64,000 nucleotides of DNA. Source: Hwanghaeella sp965227365. GTDB taxonomy: Bacteria; Pseudomonadota; Alphaproteobacteria; UBA8366; Aestuariispiraceae. Positions 16,324-25,054 of this stretch are shown here, piece by piece (positions within the stretch are counted from its first letter, which is position 1; each line of letters begins with the position of its first letter). The stretch covers positions 992,001 through 1,056,000 of the forward strand of contig NZ_OZ245754.1 of the NCBI RefSeq assembly GCF_965227365.1, read 5' to 3'. The notes under the pieces were generated by a model, which saw only the letters and a list, made by a program, of their open reading frames with translations, was not told where the DNA came from and did no database searches. The translations under genes and the position numbers were made by a program.

Positions 16324-18369
16324 ATGAGTTCTTCGATGCAGGGTGATGAAGGGCGGCACAGCTGCACCGTCAGCGTTGTTATTCCCGTCTACAATCGCAA
16401 TGAGATCCTGGCGGATGCCGTCCGCAGCGCGTTGGCGCAGACCTATGCCAATATCGAAGTCATCGTCGTCGACGATTGTTCGACCGTGCCTATTGACGGC
16501 AGTCTTGCCTCGATTTCGGATGACCGTTTGAAAGTCATACGCCGTGAGCGCAATGGCGGCGCCGGCGCCGCGCGGAACACCGGTATCCGGGCGGCGACCG
16601 GCGACTACATCGCGTTCCTGGATTCAGATGACGAGTGGTTTCCGGAAAAACTCGAACGTCAGATGGAAGTCCTTGCCGAAGCGGCGCAATCGCAAAAGCC
16701 GATCAGCGCCGTTACATGCGGATTTCTGATCCACAAGGAAAACGGCGGCGCTTTCGACTACGAAGACGTGCGCATGCCGCAACCGGCGCTCGGCCTGGAA
16801 CGTCTGGTCTGGGGATGCGATCTGAGCCCGGGGTCCACGCTGGTCGTAAGCAGAGAGGCCTTCCTGGAAACGGGCGAGTTCGATGAAAGTTTCTCGAGAT
16901 TCGAGGATTGGGAATGGCTGATCCGCTTCGTGCAGGCCCATCAGATTGCGGCAGTCGATCAATGCCTGTGCCGCATCAATGTCGGCACGCGGCCCGATGC
17001 GGACCGGGTCAAGGCGTCCTCCAATCAACTCCTGGCAGCGCATGGAAAACGCTTCCGTGACATATCGTTCTCAATCTACATGCGTTTCGTATCAACGATT
17101 CAGCTGGAGAAATGCGCGGCCTATTGGCATGACGGCAAATATCCGGGGTTGATCTTCTACGGCGTGCTTGCCCTGATCGCGTGGCCCTTCCGTGATTTCC
17201 GGTTCTATTGGAATGGCCTCAAGCGGTTTTGTTCTACCCCACCGGTTCGTGTGTCGTCGAACAAGACGCGCGTGCTCCACATCATCAACAGTCTGGGGCC
17301 CGGCGGCGCCGAACGCATGCTGACCAACGTCGTCGTCGGCACGCAGTCGGAAGAGCTCGAACATCATGTAATCAGTTTGAAGAAAGACGATTTCTACGCG
17401 CCAACCCTCAGGGCAGCGGATGTCGAATGCACGATATTGAGCGTAAAGAACGTCCGGTCGGCCCTGGAAGGCCTGATCACGATTTCGAAGCTCATCCGAA
17501 GCACCAAACCCGACATCATCTCGGGCTGGATGTACCATTCGAACGTCTTTGCCTTCTTTGCCCGCCTGCTGTCGGGCGAGGGCCGCCGCACCAGTCTGAT
17601 CTGGGGCATTCGGTGTTCCCTCATGCAATTGGAGCATTACGGACGACAGTTGCGGCTGGTCGTCGGGCTATCCCGCCATCTCAGTACTTTTCCCGACCTG
17701 ATCGTCGCGAATTCCTTCCAGGGGCGTTCGGATCATATTGCGCTCGGTTTCCGCCGTTCCCGGTTCGCCGTCATCCATAACGGTTTCGACACGACGCGTT
17801 TCGCGCCGTCCGACGCTGAGCGCGCCAGGATGCGGGCCGAGTTGAATATTCAGGACGATGTTCTGGCCGTCGGCGTCGTCGCCCGAAACGATCCGATGAA
17901 GAATTATCCTCTTCTGCTTGGTGCGGTGAAAGACATGCCGGGGGTGGTTTGCGTCGCGGTCGGACTTGAGACGGATGAACTGCCGGAACAGGACAACCTC
18001 ATCGCGCTCGGCCTGCGAAACGATATTCCGCAAATCATGTGCGGGTTCGACGTGCTGGTCTCCTGCTCATCCTTCGGCGAGGGCATGTCCAATTCGATCG
18101 GTGAGGCGATGTCCTGTGCGGTTCCCGTCATCGCGACCGATATCGGTGATTCCAAACACCTGGTCGCGAAAACCGGCATCGTGATCCCGCCCGATGACAA
18201 GGCTGCACTCGAGGAAGCGATCGCCCGCCTGCGGGACGACCCGGCCCTGCGGCGGAACCTCGGCCGACAGGCGCGGGAGCGGATCGAGAAGGATTTTTCC
18301 ATCGAAGCCAGCCGCGAGGAGTTCCGCCGCCTGTTCCTGACCGGCGCCTTCGGCGACAGGCCGTGTTGA
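16324..18369 (+). CDS. Bifunctional glycosyltransferase: GT2 domain fused to GT4 domain
   Basis: 681 residues from the ATG at 16324. A second ATG 12 bases later is also possible, and neither has a strong ribosome site. The N-terminal half is a family 2 transferase: VSVVIPVYNR, VVDDCS and the DxD-like FLDSDDEW, followed by FEDWEWLIR. The C-terminal half is a family 4, GT-B transferase: HIINSLGPGGAERM near its start, VIHNGFD, and the donor-site GEGMSNSIGEAMSCAVPVIA region near the end. Such enzymes build surface polysaccharide or lipopolysaccharide. No other polysaccharide genes are nearby, so the acceptor is unknown. The two-domain fusion may add two successive sugars. Confidence 0.92.
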   Translation: MSSSMQGDEGRHSCTVSVVIPVYNRNEILADAVRSALAQTYANIEVIVVDDCSTVPIDGSLASISDDRLKVIRRERNGGAGAARNTGIRAATGDYIAFLDSDDEWFPEKLERQMEVLAEAAQSQKPISAVTCGFLIHKENGGAFDYEDVRMPQPALGLERLVWGCDLSPGSTLVVSREAFLETGEFDESFSRFEDWEWLIRFVQAHQIAAVDQCLCRINVGTRPDADRVKASSNQLLAAHGKRFRDISFSIYMRFVSTIQLEKCAAYWHDGKYPGLIFYGVLALIAWPFRDFRFYWNGLKRFCSTPPVRVSSNKTRVLHIINSLGPGGAERMLTNVVVGTQSEELEHHVISLKKDDFYAPTLRAADVECTILSVKNVRSALEGLITISKLIRSTKPDIISGWMYHSNVFAFFARLLSGEGRRTSLIWGIRCSLMQLEHYGRQLRLVVGLSRHLSTFPDLIVANSFQGRSDHIALGFRRSRFAVIHNGFDTTRFAPSDAERARMRAELNIQDDVLAVGVVARNDPMKNYPLLLGAVKDMPGVVCVAVGLETDELPEQDNLIALGLRNDIPQIMCGFDVLVSCSSFGEGMSNSIGEAMSCAVPVIATDIGDSKHLVAKTGIVIPPDDKAALEEAIARLRDDPALRRNLGRQARERIEKDFSIEASREEFRRLFLTGAFGDRPC

Positions 18370-18630
18370 TATAGGCACTATGGGACGTCAGTTCTTTACG
18401 GATGCAATGCTGGTCGTGCCTGGGATTGCATCGATAAAGCCTGCGGCGCGAAGTAACGGTGGTCGGCCCAAACTCTGAACCGGTTTCATTGGAAGGCTGC
18501 AGGTTTTCTTCAAGATCTTACCTTGGCGTTTGCGTCGAGGCTGCTTCACCTAAAATCGACGGGGCATATAATAATGGTAATGGGGTGAGTTCGCTGCCTT
18601 TGTCCGCTCGAGCGATCCGGGGGCGCGCAT

Positions 18631-19545
18631 TCATGGGGCGACCCCGTTCATCCTGAACAAGAGCCTCAGGCGTGCCTTTTCGGGCGAAAGGCCCAAGAAG
18701 TCGCGAACGTGGAAACCCGCGTCTTCCGCACGGTCGACATAGCCCGGATAGATGTGATTGAGATCCGCCCCGCTGTCATGGCAGCGAGAGGCCAAAACCA
18801 CGGGCAAGCCGGTCCGATTGATCCATTCCGCCAAGGCGGTGAACAGCGAGCTCGACAGGGACGCGTAACCAGGGCAGGCAACAACAAGCCCGTCCGTGCC
18901 TTCTAATATTGCCGGATCGAACCTGTATCCCGTCGCCATCGACAGGATCGGAATGTTGAGTTCACGCCAGGAGATGGACGAGAAATCAATCGGCCCGGCG
19001 GCAGCGTCCCTGTCTTTATCCCGGCCCGGACAGGCGGAGAAGGCATTTAGACTATGCGTACTGGTCTTGATCGTGCGGGCGGGGGGCAGGACCGAACCAC
19101 CGATCGCGATCAAGACGCCTCTCTCACCACGTTGCGCGCGTTCTTCAATGAGGCCGGCGGCGAAACGAAGGTTTCGGGTTCCGTCGAAGTCTGGCGCAAA
19201 GGGCGGGCGCATCGCCCCTGTGACAATCACATTCGCCGATTTCCCGAGAATGAGTGACAGACCATAGGCGACTTCCTCCAGGGTGTCGGTGCCGGTCGTT
19301 ACGACGACTCCCTGCGCGCCCATGGTCTCCCCGGCGATGAACTGAGCAACTGAGACGATGTCGAGGGGAGTGATATCGGCGCTGTTCACCGTCATGAGCT
19401 GCGTCGACGACCAGGTGCCCTTGAGGTCGCCGACGGCTGAATCTGTCAGCAACTCTGCTATGTTGGCACGGGAAACGGCCCGGCCTTCGCCCATGGCCAG
19501 GGAAATAGTGCCGCCCAGCCCGATCACGATGTGGTTTCCGACCAA
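18631..19545 (-). CDS. L-asparaginase / glutaminase-type amidohydrolase
   Basis: About 304 residues. It hydrolyses asparagine or a related amide to the acid and ammonia. The first catalytic motif GGTIS (Thr13) is at the extreme N-terminus and the second, TTGTDT (Thr86-Asp87), is intact, as is TGAMRPP. No ATG precedes GGTIS outside the upstream gene. The best start is TTG at 19545, with GAGGGGGG 11 bases upstream; GTG at 19527 is the alternative. No signal peptide is seen, so it is cytoplasmic (type I-like). It lies 35 bases after the DUF1028 gene in the same operon, divergent from a LysR gene, which suggests a shared amide-salvage role. Confidence 0.9.
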   Translation of the reverse strand: MVGNHIVIGLGGTISLAMGEGRAVSRANIAELLTDSAVGDLKGTWSSTQLMTVNSADITPLDIVSVAQFIAGETMGAQGVVVTTGTDTLEEVAYGLSLILGKSANVIVTGAMRPPFAPDFDGTRNLRFAAGLIEERAQRGERGVLIAIGGSVLPPARTIKTSTHSLNAFSACPGRDKDRDAAAGPIDFSSISWRELNIPILSMATGYRFDPAILEGTDGLVVACPGYASLSSSLFTALAEWINRTGLPVVLASRCHDSGADLNHIYPGYVDRAEDAGFHVRDFLGLSPEKARLRLLFRMNGVAP

Positions 19546-19580
19546 TTTTGGATCAGCCCCCCTCAGGCCGCTGAAGGTGG

Positions 19581-20261
19581 TTATTCCCCTTGCCTGTGCC
19601 CTTCTACGAGGAAGGACGGGACGGCGGCGTCGGGATCCAGGGTCCGTATCACATAGCTGTCGGCCTTTGGTTCCCAGTCCTTCCAAAGATCGTTCAAGTG
19701 CTCGATCGGTGTAGCGCTCTTGTCGACCCGGAGGTCCGCATAGGCGAAGTCGTGCTCGCCGTAAACAAGCAGCGCGGCAGATTGGAGTGGATCCAGTTCG
19801 CCTCCCGCGGCGAGACCTGCTTCGAGCGCGGCGATCAGGCGTGCGGCCAGGGGACCTTCGGTCTCCTCAAAACCGGCGATCATCGCCGGAAGGACCTTTG
19901 CATTCGTGAGATAATTCCCAATCGCAAGGCAGTCCTTCCCGACCGTTGCACCGCATGTGGGCAGACATGAAGCCCCGGTATAGTGGGCAGCCTTTCCGGA
20001 TCGATCCAAGACCCCCAATTGACGCCAATGAACCGCAACAGCCGCATCCCGCATGGCCCACAATGCCGTTTCAGGGTTGCCGGATTGTGCATGTGCCGCG
20101 AGTCCCACGCCATGTAGCGTCGGGTCCGTTCTGGCTTGGGAAAACACCACGCAGTCCTTACCGACACGACCGCAACGCGCACCAACGCAAACGCTGGATG
20201 TTGTAACCGCACAGCCCAATTGGCCGGTCTGTCTGCAGATACCGCCGATCGCGAAGGTCAT
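19581..20261 (-). CDS. DUF1028 family protein (Ntn-hydrolase-like), copy 1
   Basis: 226 residues starting MTFAIGG; GGAG lies nine bases before the ATG. DUF1028 proteins are predicted Ntn-hydrolase-fold enzymes. Shared features here are the N-terminal TGQLGCAVTTSSVCVG strand pair, the SQARTDPTLHGVGL region, AVHWRQLGVLD, and GKDCLAIGNYLT. No substrate is established for the family. The gene heads a two-gene operon with asparaginase and is divergent from a LysR gene. A second, more distant copy lies 1 kb away at the end of the hydantoin operon. Amide or ureide hydrolysis is a reasonable guess from context only. Confidence 0.88.
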   Translation of the reverse strand: MTFAIGGICRQTGQLGCAVTTSSVCVGARCGRVGKDCVVFSQARTDPTLHGVGLAAHAQSGNPETALWAMRDAAVAVHWRQLGVLDRSGKAAHYTGASCLPTCGATVGKDCLAIGNYLTNAKVLPAMIAGFEETEGPLAARLIAALEAGLAAGGELDPLQSAALLVYGEHDFAYADLRVDKSATPIEHLNDLWKDWEPKADSYVIRTLDPDAAVPSFLVEGHRQGE

Positions 20262-20356
20262 TTCAGGAGTCTCCACCAGGAATTGGAAGGAAAGAATACG
20301 TCGACAGCGATAAGATTATGAATAAAAATTACGGGTCCAGCTATAAGGTGAGGTTA

Positions 20357-21250
20357 ATGATTAACGCGCGGCAATTGGAGGTTTTGAGCACCGTCATCGA
20401 AGTCGGCACCACGGCCCGCGCGGCCGAACTTCTGAACGTATCCCAACCTGCCGTCAGCAATATGCTTCGTCATACGGAGAGCATCACCGGCCTGCGATTG
20501 TTCAAGCGGGACCGCGGACGTCTGATCGCAACGCCTGAAGCGCGGCATCTCGCCAACGAGGCGAAGCACCTGTTCATGCAACAGCAGCGTATCCGCGTGA
20601 TTGTCGAGGAACTGCGGGAAGGGGCGACCGGCAGCCTGACGGTTGTCGCTTCGCCCAGCCTGGGTTTGGGCGTGCTGTCCAAGGCGATGGCGGCCTTTGC
20701 CCGGGAACGGCCGAAACTTCGCCTGTCGCTCGAACTGGGATCAATCGATGAAATAACGGACATGATCTCCAGCGGGCGCGCCGAACTCGGTTTCTCCATC
20801 ACAACGGCCCGCCACCCTTCGGTCTCTGTTGCGCCGGTTGCCGACGGTCGGCTGGTATGCGTGATCCCGCATGACCATCCTTTCACGACGTTGAAAAAGG
20901 TAAGGATCATCGACTTGAATGCGGTCCCGTCGATTTCCTATTCGGCACTCACGCCGCTGGGACAGTTGATTGACGGTGTCTTTTCGCGGCAAGGGTTGGA
21001 ACGGCGATATGCCTGCGAAGTCCGCCACACGGCAACCGCCCTGGAGATGGCGGCCGGTGGGTTGGGGCCGGCGTTGATCGACAATTTTGCGCTGATCGGG
21101 CGGTCGGAGATACGGGTTGAAGTAAAAGAGACGGATCCGGTTCTGCCCATCCGGATTTTTTCGCTGACGCCGAAAGCCTTTCCGACCTCCCAGGTCGCGA
21201 CAACCTTTCTGGGCTTTTTCAGGAACTACTTGGAGAAACCGATCGATTGA
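20357..21250 (+). CDS. LysR-family transcriptional regulator
   Basis: 297 residues from the ATG at 20357, preceded by AAGGTGAGG; an earlier in-frame ATG at 20318 would add 13 residues. The N-terminal winged helix (RQLEVLSTVIEVGTTARAAE, then NVSQPAVSNMLRHTE) is followed by the periplasmic-binding-like effector domain. It is divergent from the DUF1028-asparaginase operon and convergent with the long hydantoin operon, whose last gene ends five bases after it. It is the natural candidate to control the asparaginase operon and possibly both. The effector is unknown. Confidence 0.93.
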   Translation: MINARQLEVLSTVIEVGTTARAAELLNVSQPAVSNMLRHTESITGLRLFKRDRGRLIATPEARHLANEAKHLFMQQQRIRVIVEELREGATGSLTVVASPSLGLGVLSKAMAAFARERPKLRLSLELGSIDEITDMISSGRAELGFSITTARHPSVSVAPVADGRLVCVIPHDHPFTTLKKVRIIDLNAVPSISYSALTPLGQLIDGVFSRQGLERRYACEVRHTATALEMAAGGLGPALIDNFALIGRSEIRVEVKETDPVLPIRIFSLTPKAFPTSQVATTFLGFFRNYLEKPID

Positions 21251-21254
21251 CGGT

Positions 21255-22013
21255 TCAGTCGCGTAGCTTCCATTCGCTTTGCCTGGCTTCCGTCGGAAAG
21301 CTGTCTTCCAGCCCAAGTTCCCGGATCCGTGTAATCGACGCTTGGAACAGACCGCGGGAAACTGGAACGTCGTCGGGTGTAAGCGCAACCGATCGAAGAA
21401 AATTGTGCTGCTGTCCATAGGCGACAAAGAGGTCCCTGAGCGCCTGAACCGCTTCTTCAGATCGATCAACCCTCAAATCGAACTGCGTAACACCATCCCC
21501 GCCACTCACTAAAAGCGCGGCGGACCGCACCGGCTCGACGATCTCTCCCCCTGCTTCGCGGCCGGCTTCCAGACCGCGCAACAGTCTCTCCGCCAAGGGT
21601 TCTCCGGCAGCTGCTTCGAACGCCGCCACCATCGCGTCGGTGACGTCCGGCGTCGCCAGAATATTGCCGATCGCGACGCAATCCCGTCCTTCCGTTCCAT
21701 TATAGATCGAATACATCATTCTACCGTGGAAAACGGCGGTGCGGCCGTGTTGATCCAGTGCCGCGAGCTGGCGCCAGTCGATGGTATCCTGGCTGGCCGC
21801 GACTCGGTCGATCGCGTCAGGCGCAGAGTTCCCTTGAGCGAGAAGATCTATGCCCATTTCCGCCAGGCGGCTATCCGTTCTGTGCTGACTGAGGAAGGCA
21901 CCGCGCCGGTGCACCACTTTGAGGCACCGGTTGCCAACCGCGAGTGCCGAGGTTCCGATAACCCCACCGAAGGATCCGGTATCCGGACAACGTCCGATCA
22001 TGGAATAGGTCAT
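21255..22013 (-). CDS. DUF1028 family protein (Ntn-hydrolase-like), copy 2
   Basis: 252 residues. It aligns with the other DUF1028 protein through TYSMIGRCPDTGSFGG, the LSQHRTDSRLAEMG region, TIDWRQLAALDQHGRTA and GRDCVAIGNILATPDV. It has an extra C-terminal tail of about 30 residues (GLFQASITRIRELGLED). The start is three bases after the aminohydrolase stop, so it is the last gene of the hydantoin/ABC operon. Function in the family is not established; an Ntn-hydrolase fold is predicted. Divergence from the first copy suggests that the two are not a recent duplication. Confidence 0.87.
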   Translation of the reverse strand: MTYSMIGRCPDTGSFGGVIGTSALAVGNRCLKVVHRRGAFLSQHRTDSRLAEMGIDLLAQGNSAPDAIDRVAASQDTIDWRQLAALDQHGRTAVFHGRMMYSIYNGTEGRDCVAIGNILATPDVTDAMVAAFEAAAGEPLAERLLRGLEAGREAGGEIVEPVRSAALLVSGGDGVTQFDLRVDRSEEAVQALRDLFVAYGQQHNFLRSVALTPDDVPVSRGLFQASITRIRELGLEDSFPTEARQSEWKLRD

Positions 22014-22016
22014 AGT

Positions 22017-23390
22017 CTATACTCTGTCTGCGTGAGGCATTTCGACGTCGCGCTCCCGCTCCCGGAACCGCGACCACATGGCATCCGTGACGCTTTGGGC
22101 CTTATCGACCACGGCGCGTTCGTCCATCGACAGGACTTGTCCGTCGCGCATCAGGAAGCGGCCGTCGACCATGGTGTCCGTCACGATGCCGGGATGCCCG
22201 TAGTGGACAATGTTTGACACCAGGGAAATACGTGGAACCAACACAGGCGTGCTCATGTCGTACAGCGCGAGATCGGCCTTCGCGCCGACCGAAATATGGC
22301 CGAGGTCCGGACGGTCCAGCGCCTTGGCGGCGTTCACGGTCGCGTAGTTGAAGACGTTTCCCGGTCCTGGCATCACCGAGCGCCCGTAGGCGCCGCGGTG
22401 AATGACCAACGCCATTTTCATCGACTGGAACATGTCCGTCGTCATGTTGTCGGTAGCAAGCGCGATGTTTATACCGGACTCCAGGATTGCCTTGATCGGC
22501 AGCTTATGCGGTCCTTTTGCGGACATGCTCGCCGGACTGTGTATGAAGTGCACATCATGGGCCGCCAGGATCTCGACGTCGCTCTCGGTGCAGAAAGTCC
22601 AATGCACGGCCAACAGGTCGCTTCCGAGCCAGTCGTTCTCGCGCAGATACTCCGTCGAGGTCATGCCATGCAACGCTTCGACCTGTTTTACCTCGGAGAT
22701 GATCTGGCTCAGATGCACCGTGCGGCGTAGATTGTGGGCTGCGGCGAGTTTTCTCAACTCGGCGAGCATCCAGGGTGAGCAGTTATCGGGCGCGTGAGCC
22801 GCTATCATGGCCTGAACGCGCCCATCCTCCGCACCATGAAACTTCTCGATCAGCGCATGGGTCCGGTCAAGAAAGGTCGTGCCCCAATCGCGGTCGAACA
22901 CATAGCCTTCGCGGCTCACTTTGGTCGTCACCGCGTCCGCGGCGCTTTCGCAGAGATAGAGCCGCATGCCACTGTCGGCCATTGCCTGGGCATAGTCCGC
23001 GACGTGGCGCAACGGGTCGACCATTGTGGTCGTACCGCAACGGATTGCCTCGAGGCACGCGAATTCCGCGATTGCGGCACGTTCCGCAGGTTCCAGCAGA
23101 TAGCTCGCGGGGACCATGTACTGGTAGACCAGATTGCCCTCGATATCCTCGACGGTCCCGCGCAGCACCATAAGGACCGAATGCGTGTGGGCGTTGATCA
23201 ACCCGGGGGCGATAACTTTTCGGGACGTGTCGATCCGCTCGAAGGATTCAAAGTCCGTTCCGTTGAGCGGTTCCTCCTGAATGGCGACAATACGGTCTTT
23301 CTCGACCGCGATGGTGCCGCGGCGCAGTTCCGGCAGGCCGGCAGGCGACAGCGCCAGATAATGTGCGTTTTCGAATAGATACCCACTCAT
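22017..23390 (-). CDS. Metal-dependent amidohydrolase (AtzA/TrzN/SsnA-like aminohydrolase or deaminase)
   Basis: 457 residues from the ATG at 23390, which lies just after the upstream permease stop. It belongs to the amidohydrolase superfamily with a single metal. Ligands are His68 and His70 in GLINAHTHS, a later His in TVHLSQ, His in AVHWTF, and the catalytic Asp in ALATDN. This class deaminates or dechlorinates ring compounds (guanine, methylthioadenosine, s-triazines) or removes amines from ureido compounds. The usual HCPxSN is replaced by HSPASM, so the substrate may be unusual. Its position within an ABC-importer and hydantoin operon points to a nitrogen heterocycle or amide. Confidence 0.88.
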   Translation of the reverse strand: MSGYLFENAHYLALSPAGLPELRRGTIAVEKDRIVAIQEEPLNGTDFESFERIDTSRKVIAPGLINAHTHSVLMVLRGTVEDIEGNLVYQYMVPASYLLEPAERAAIAEFACLEAIRCGTTTMVDPLRHVADYAQAMADSGMRLYLCESAADAVTTKVSREGYVFDRDWGTTFLDRTHALIEKFHGAEDGRVQAMIAAHAPDNCSPWMLAELRKLAAAHNLRRTVHLSQIISEVKQVEALHGMTSTEYLRENDWLGSDLLAVHWTFCTESDVEILAAHDVHFIHSPASMSAKGPHKLPIKAILESGINIALATDNMTTDMFQSMKMALVIHRGAYGRSVMPGPGNVFNYATVNAAKALDRPDLGHISVGAKADLALYDMSTPVLVPRISLVSNIVHYGHPGIVTDTMVDGRFLMRDGQVLSMDERAVVDKAQSVTDAMWSRFRERERDVEMPHADRV

Positions 23391-23394
23391 GCCG

Positions 23395-24174
23395 TCACCG
23401 CTTTCGGGTCCAGGAAATCGACAGCATGATCGCAATGGTCACGACTGTCAGAATTGTCGCCACCGCCGCAATCGTCGGATCGACACTTTCTTGAATGCCC
23501 TGCCAGATCAATTTCGGCAGGGTTTGAACATTTCTCACCGTGATGAAGAGGACGCCGACGATTTCGTCGAAGGAAACAATAAAGGCGAAGACGGCGCCGG
23601 CGATCATCCCGGGCCGGGCCGCCGGTGCGATGATCGAAACAACCGTCAGCCAGACCGAGGCACCCAGTCCGCGGGCCGCTTGGACAATGCGCCGATCCAG
23701 GTTCGCCAGTGCCGCGAATACCGTGATCGATACATAGGGCAGGGCCAGCAAAGTATGCGCGAGGATCACGCCGAGATGGCTGTCAATAAGTCCCAGATCG
23801 ACCCAGAACCGGTAGAAACCGAGTGACTGGACGACCGGCGGTACCAGGATCGGGGTGATCAGAACCCATCGAGCGACCATTGCCCAAAAATCCGATAGGA
23901 GCCAACAGCCGATCGCGAATGCACTGCCCAAGACTGTTGCGACGGCAGCCACCGTAACGGCGACCCATATGCTCGTCCACGTCGCCGCCAGCCATTTGGG
24001 ATTCGTGAAGTAGTTCTCGTAGTGGATGAAGGAAAGCCCATCGGACGGCAGTGAAATATATTCGTTCCCCGTGAGCGAGACAGGAATAATCACCAGAAGC
24101 GGCAACAACAGGAAGGCGAGGACGAACCATGCGCCCGTCTGCATGATAAGTCGAAAGTGCAATCGCGCCTGCAT
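23395..24174 (-). CDS. ABC transporter permease, PotC/spermidine-putrescine type
   Basis: 259 residues with six predicted transmembrane segments beginning with WFVLAFLLLPLLVIIP. The EAA loop, where the ATPase docks, is recognisable as AARGLGASVWLTVVSIIAPA. It forms the second membrane subunit of the importer with the gene just upstream, whose stop it overlaps by one base (TGATG). The family transports polyamines, opines and related small cations or amides. The substrate here is better judged from the catabolic genes in the operon. Confidence 0.93.
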   Translation of the reverse strand: MQARLHFRLIMQTGAWFVLAFLLLPLLVIIPVSLTGNEYISLPSDGLSFIHYENYFTNPKWLAATWTSIWVAVTVAAVATVLGSAFAIGCWLLSDFWAMVARWVLITPILVPPVVQSLGFYRFWVDLGLIDSHLGVILAHTLLALPYVSITVFAALANLDRRIVQAARGLGASVWLTVVSIIAPAARPGMIAGAVFAFIVSFDEIVGVLFITVRNVQTLPKLIWQGIQESVDPTIAAVATILTVVTIAIMLSISWTRKR

Positions 24175-25022
24175 CAGCCACGCTCCAGCAATGTGCGTCG
24201 AAGGTCCACGAACCGGCTGGCGGCCAGGATCACAGTCGCGGTCGCGACCAGCAGCGCCACGGAAAGTGCCGTGCCCAGCCCCCAGTTCAGAAACTCCTGA
24301 ATCTGGTACGTGATATACTCCGAAATCATCAAAACCCGGCCGCCGCCCAGCAGCGCCGGCGTGATATAGAAACCAAGCGACAGAACGAAGACCAGAAGCG
24401 CGCCGGACAGCACGCCGGGAAGGGTCTGTGGAAAGTACACCGCCAGGAATGCCTTGAACTCCGACGCACCGAGGCCGCGCGCGGCATCGACATAGGCCGG
24501 GTTTATCCCTTTCATATTCGCCATGATCGGCAGAATGGCGAAGGGCAGCATGACATGGATCATCGCCACGATGACGCCGAACTCGTTATGCATGAGAGCC
24601 AATGGTTCATCGATCAGACCAATGCCCCGCAGGCTCTCGTTCACAACACCGCTGCGGCCTAGAAGAACGATCCATGAAAAACTCCGCACCAGTACCGAAA
24701 GCCAAAACGGCAGCAGAACCAACGCGATCATCAATCCCACGAAGCGGTGATTGGCGTTGTAGATTGCATAGGAGACGATGTAGCCAAAGGTCAGACATCC
24801 GACCGTGGTCACCGCCGATATCCAGAATGTAATAAAGAAACTCTTACGGATCGGCCGACTGTCGAACATGTCGGCATAGTTTTCGACACCGATCTTCGGC
24901 TCCGTAACGCTGATCGCGAAAATATCGACCAGCGGCCAAATGTAGAAGACGAGCATGACCGCCAGCGCAGGCAGGATCAGAAGCCAGTAGCGCCTCTTGT
25001 CTGTCAAAAATCTAGCGGCCAT
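24174..25022 (-). CDS. ABC transporter permease, PotB type
   Basis: 282 residues from the ATG at 25022 (MAARFLTDKRR); upstream in-frame sequence is not protein-like. Six transmembrane helices are expected, the first at LLILPALAVMLVFYIWPL. The EAA motif appears as AARGLGASEFKAFLAVYFPQ. It pairs with the PotC-type permease. It lies 32 bases after the binding-protein gene and overlaps the next permease by one base. The ribosome site is weak, so translation may be coupled to neighbours. Confidence 0.93.
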   Translation of the reverse strand: MAARFLTDKRRYWLLILPALAVMLVFYIWPLVDIFAISVTEPKIGVENYADMFDSRPIRKSFFITFWISAVTTVGCLTFGYIVSYAIYNANHRFVGLMIALVLLPFWLSVLVRSFSWIVLLGRSGVVNESLRGIGLIDEPLALMHNEFGVIVAMIHVMLPFAILPIMANMKGINPAYVDAARGLGASEFKAFLAVYFPQTLPGVLSGALLVFVLSLGFYITPALLGGGRVLMISEYITYQIQEFLNWGLGTALSVALLVATATVILAASRFVDLRRTLLERG

Positions 25023-25054
25023 GCTCGTTTTACCCAATTCTAATTGATTGACGA

